NCBI GenBank assembly: GCA_009782085.1 | Contig: WQUN01000075.1 | Coordinates: 1 to 6,039, forward strand | DNA: 6,039 nucleotides | Direction of reading: 5' to 3' | Origin: Bacillota bacterium | Lineage (GTDB): Bacteria; Bacillota; Clostridia; Lachnospirales; WQUN01 | In this document: positions 5,865 through 6,039 of the stretch, in pieces | Layout of the letters: the number at the start of each line of letters is the position of its first letter | Position numbering within the stretch: the stretch's first letter is position 1 | Made by a program: the position numbers and the translations under genes | Notes under the pieces: generated by a model | Seen by the model: only the letters and a program-made list of their open reading frames with translations | What the model was told of the DNA's origin: nothing | Database searches by the model: none

Positions 5865-6039
5865 CAGGGGGACGGACGACCGCGGTCGCCCGCCGATTTG
5901 CCGATTGTGTCATCCATGTCGCGGGGACGGACGCCCCCGGTCGTACGCCGTGTTTGCAGGTTGGTTGTGTCATCCATGTCGCAGGGACGGACGACCGGGG
6001 CGGTCGTCCGCCGAATTGCCGGTTGTGTCATCCATGTCG
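5865..6039. repeat. Three 57-60 bp tandem repeat units with internal hairpins
   Basis: Three units (5865-5921, 5922-5981, 5982-6039) each open with a GGGACGGACG block and end with TTGTGTCATCCATGTCG, identical in all three. The middle part varies but stays mostly self-complementary: unit 1 contains the palindrome CGACCGCGGTCG, and unit 3 has CGGACGACCG pairing with CGGTCGTCCG around a GGG loop. Unit 2 is more degenerate. The third unit ends exactly at the window edge, so the array may continue. It occupies gene-free DNA upstream of the rny promoter. No function is recognised; it resembles a REP-like intergenic repeat cluster. Confidence 0.85.

Noticed and set aside
5865..6039. CRISPR array (about 30-bp conserved block alternating with about 30-bp variable block)
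   Set aside because: The variable parts of units 1 and 3 are clearly related to each other and self-complementary, the unit length drifts between 57 and 60, and no cas gene is in view. This is a degenerate tandem repeat.

Overview
The window is GC-rich with strong AGGAGG-type ribosome binding sites, a sigma-A-like promoter (TTGACA, 17 nt, TACAAT) and a gene for membrane-anchored RNase Y. Together these suggest a high-GC member of the Firmicutes, probably a gut-type Clostridia lineage. That placement is inference; no rRNA or other marker gene lies in the window.

Layout. Positions 1-287 carry no gene. They hold GC-rich 41-bp tandem repeats with palindromic cores (42-123) and then a 71-bp inverted repeat of the widespread 'TCATCCTGAGCGAAGCGAAGGATC' type (159-229). 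Positions 288-3987 hold four tightly spaced plus-strand genes, each with its own Shine-Dalgarno sequence and gaps of only 15-21 bp: an alpha/beta hydrolase (esterase type), a nucleoside hydrolase, an aldo/keto reductase and a Gfo/Idh/MocA oxidoreductase. This looks like one operon, closed by a strong hairpin terminator at 4014-4046. On the opposite strand, converging on the same terminator, is rny (RNase Y, 5636 down to 4083) with its own promoter at 5729-5757 and a TTG start. Positions 5637-6039 have no gene. They hold the rny leader and promoter, an AT-rich stretch with a spaced inverted repeat, and three 57-60 bp tandem repeat units that run to the window edge.

How the genes may work together. 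The four plus-strand enzymes all belong to families that act on sugars or sugar conjugates: ester removal, N-glycosidic bond hydrolysis, and two NAD(P)-dependent redox steps. They plausibly form a small accessory catabolic module for a modified sugar or nucleoside-like compound, but no transporter, kinase or regulator is in view and the substrate cannot be read from the sequence. RNase Y is a housekeeping mRNA-turnover enzyme, unrelated in function to the operon.

No clearly new defence, mobile or RNA system was found. The items most worth a second look are the three different intergenic repeat families crowded into the two ends of one short window, the unassigned four-enzyme operon, and a few family-atypical motifs in the nucleoside hydrolase and the Gfo/Idh protein.
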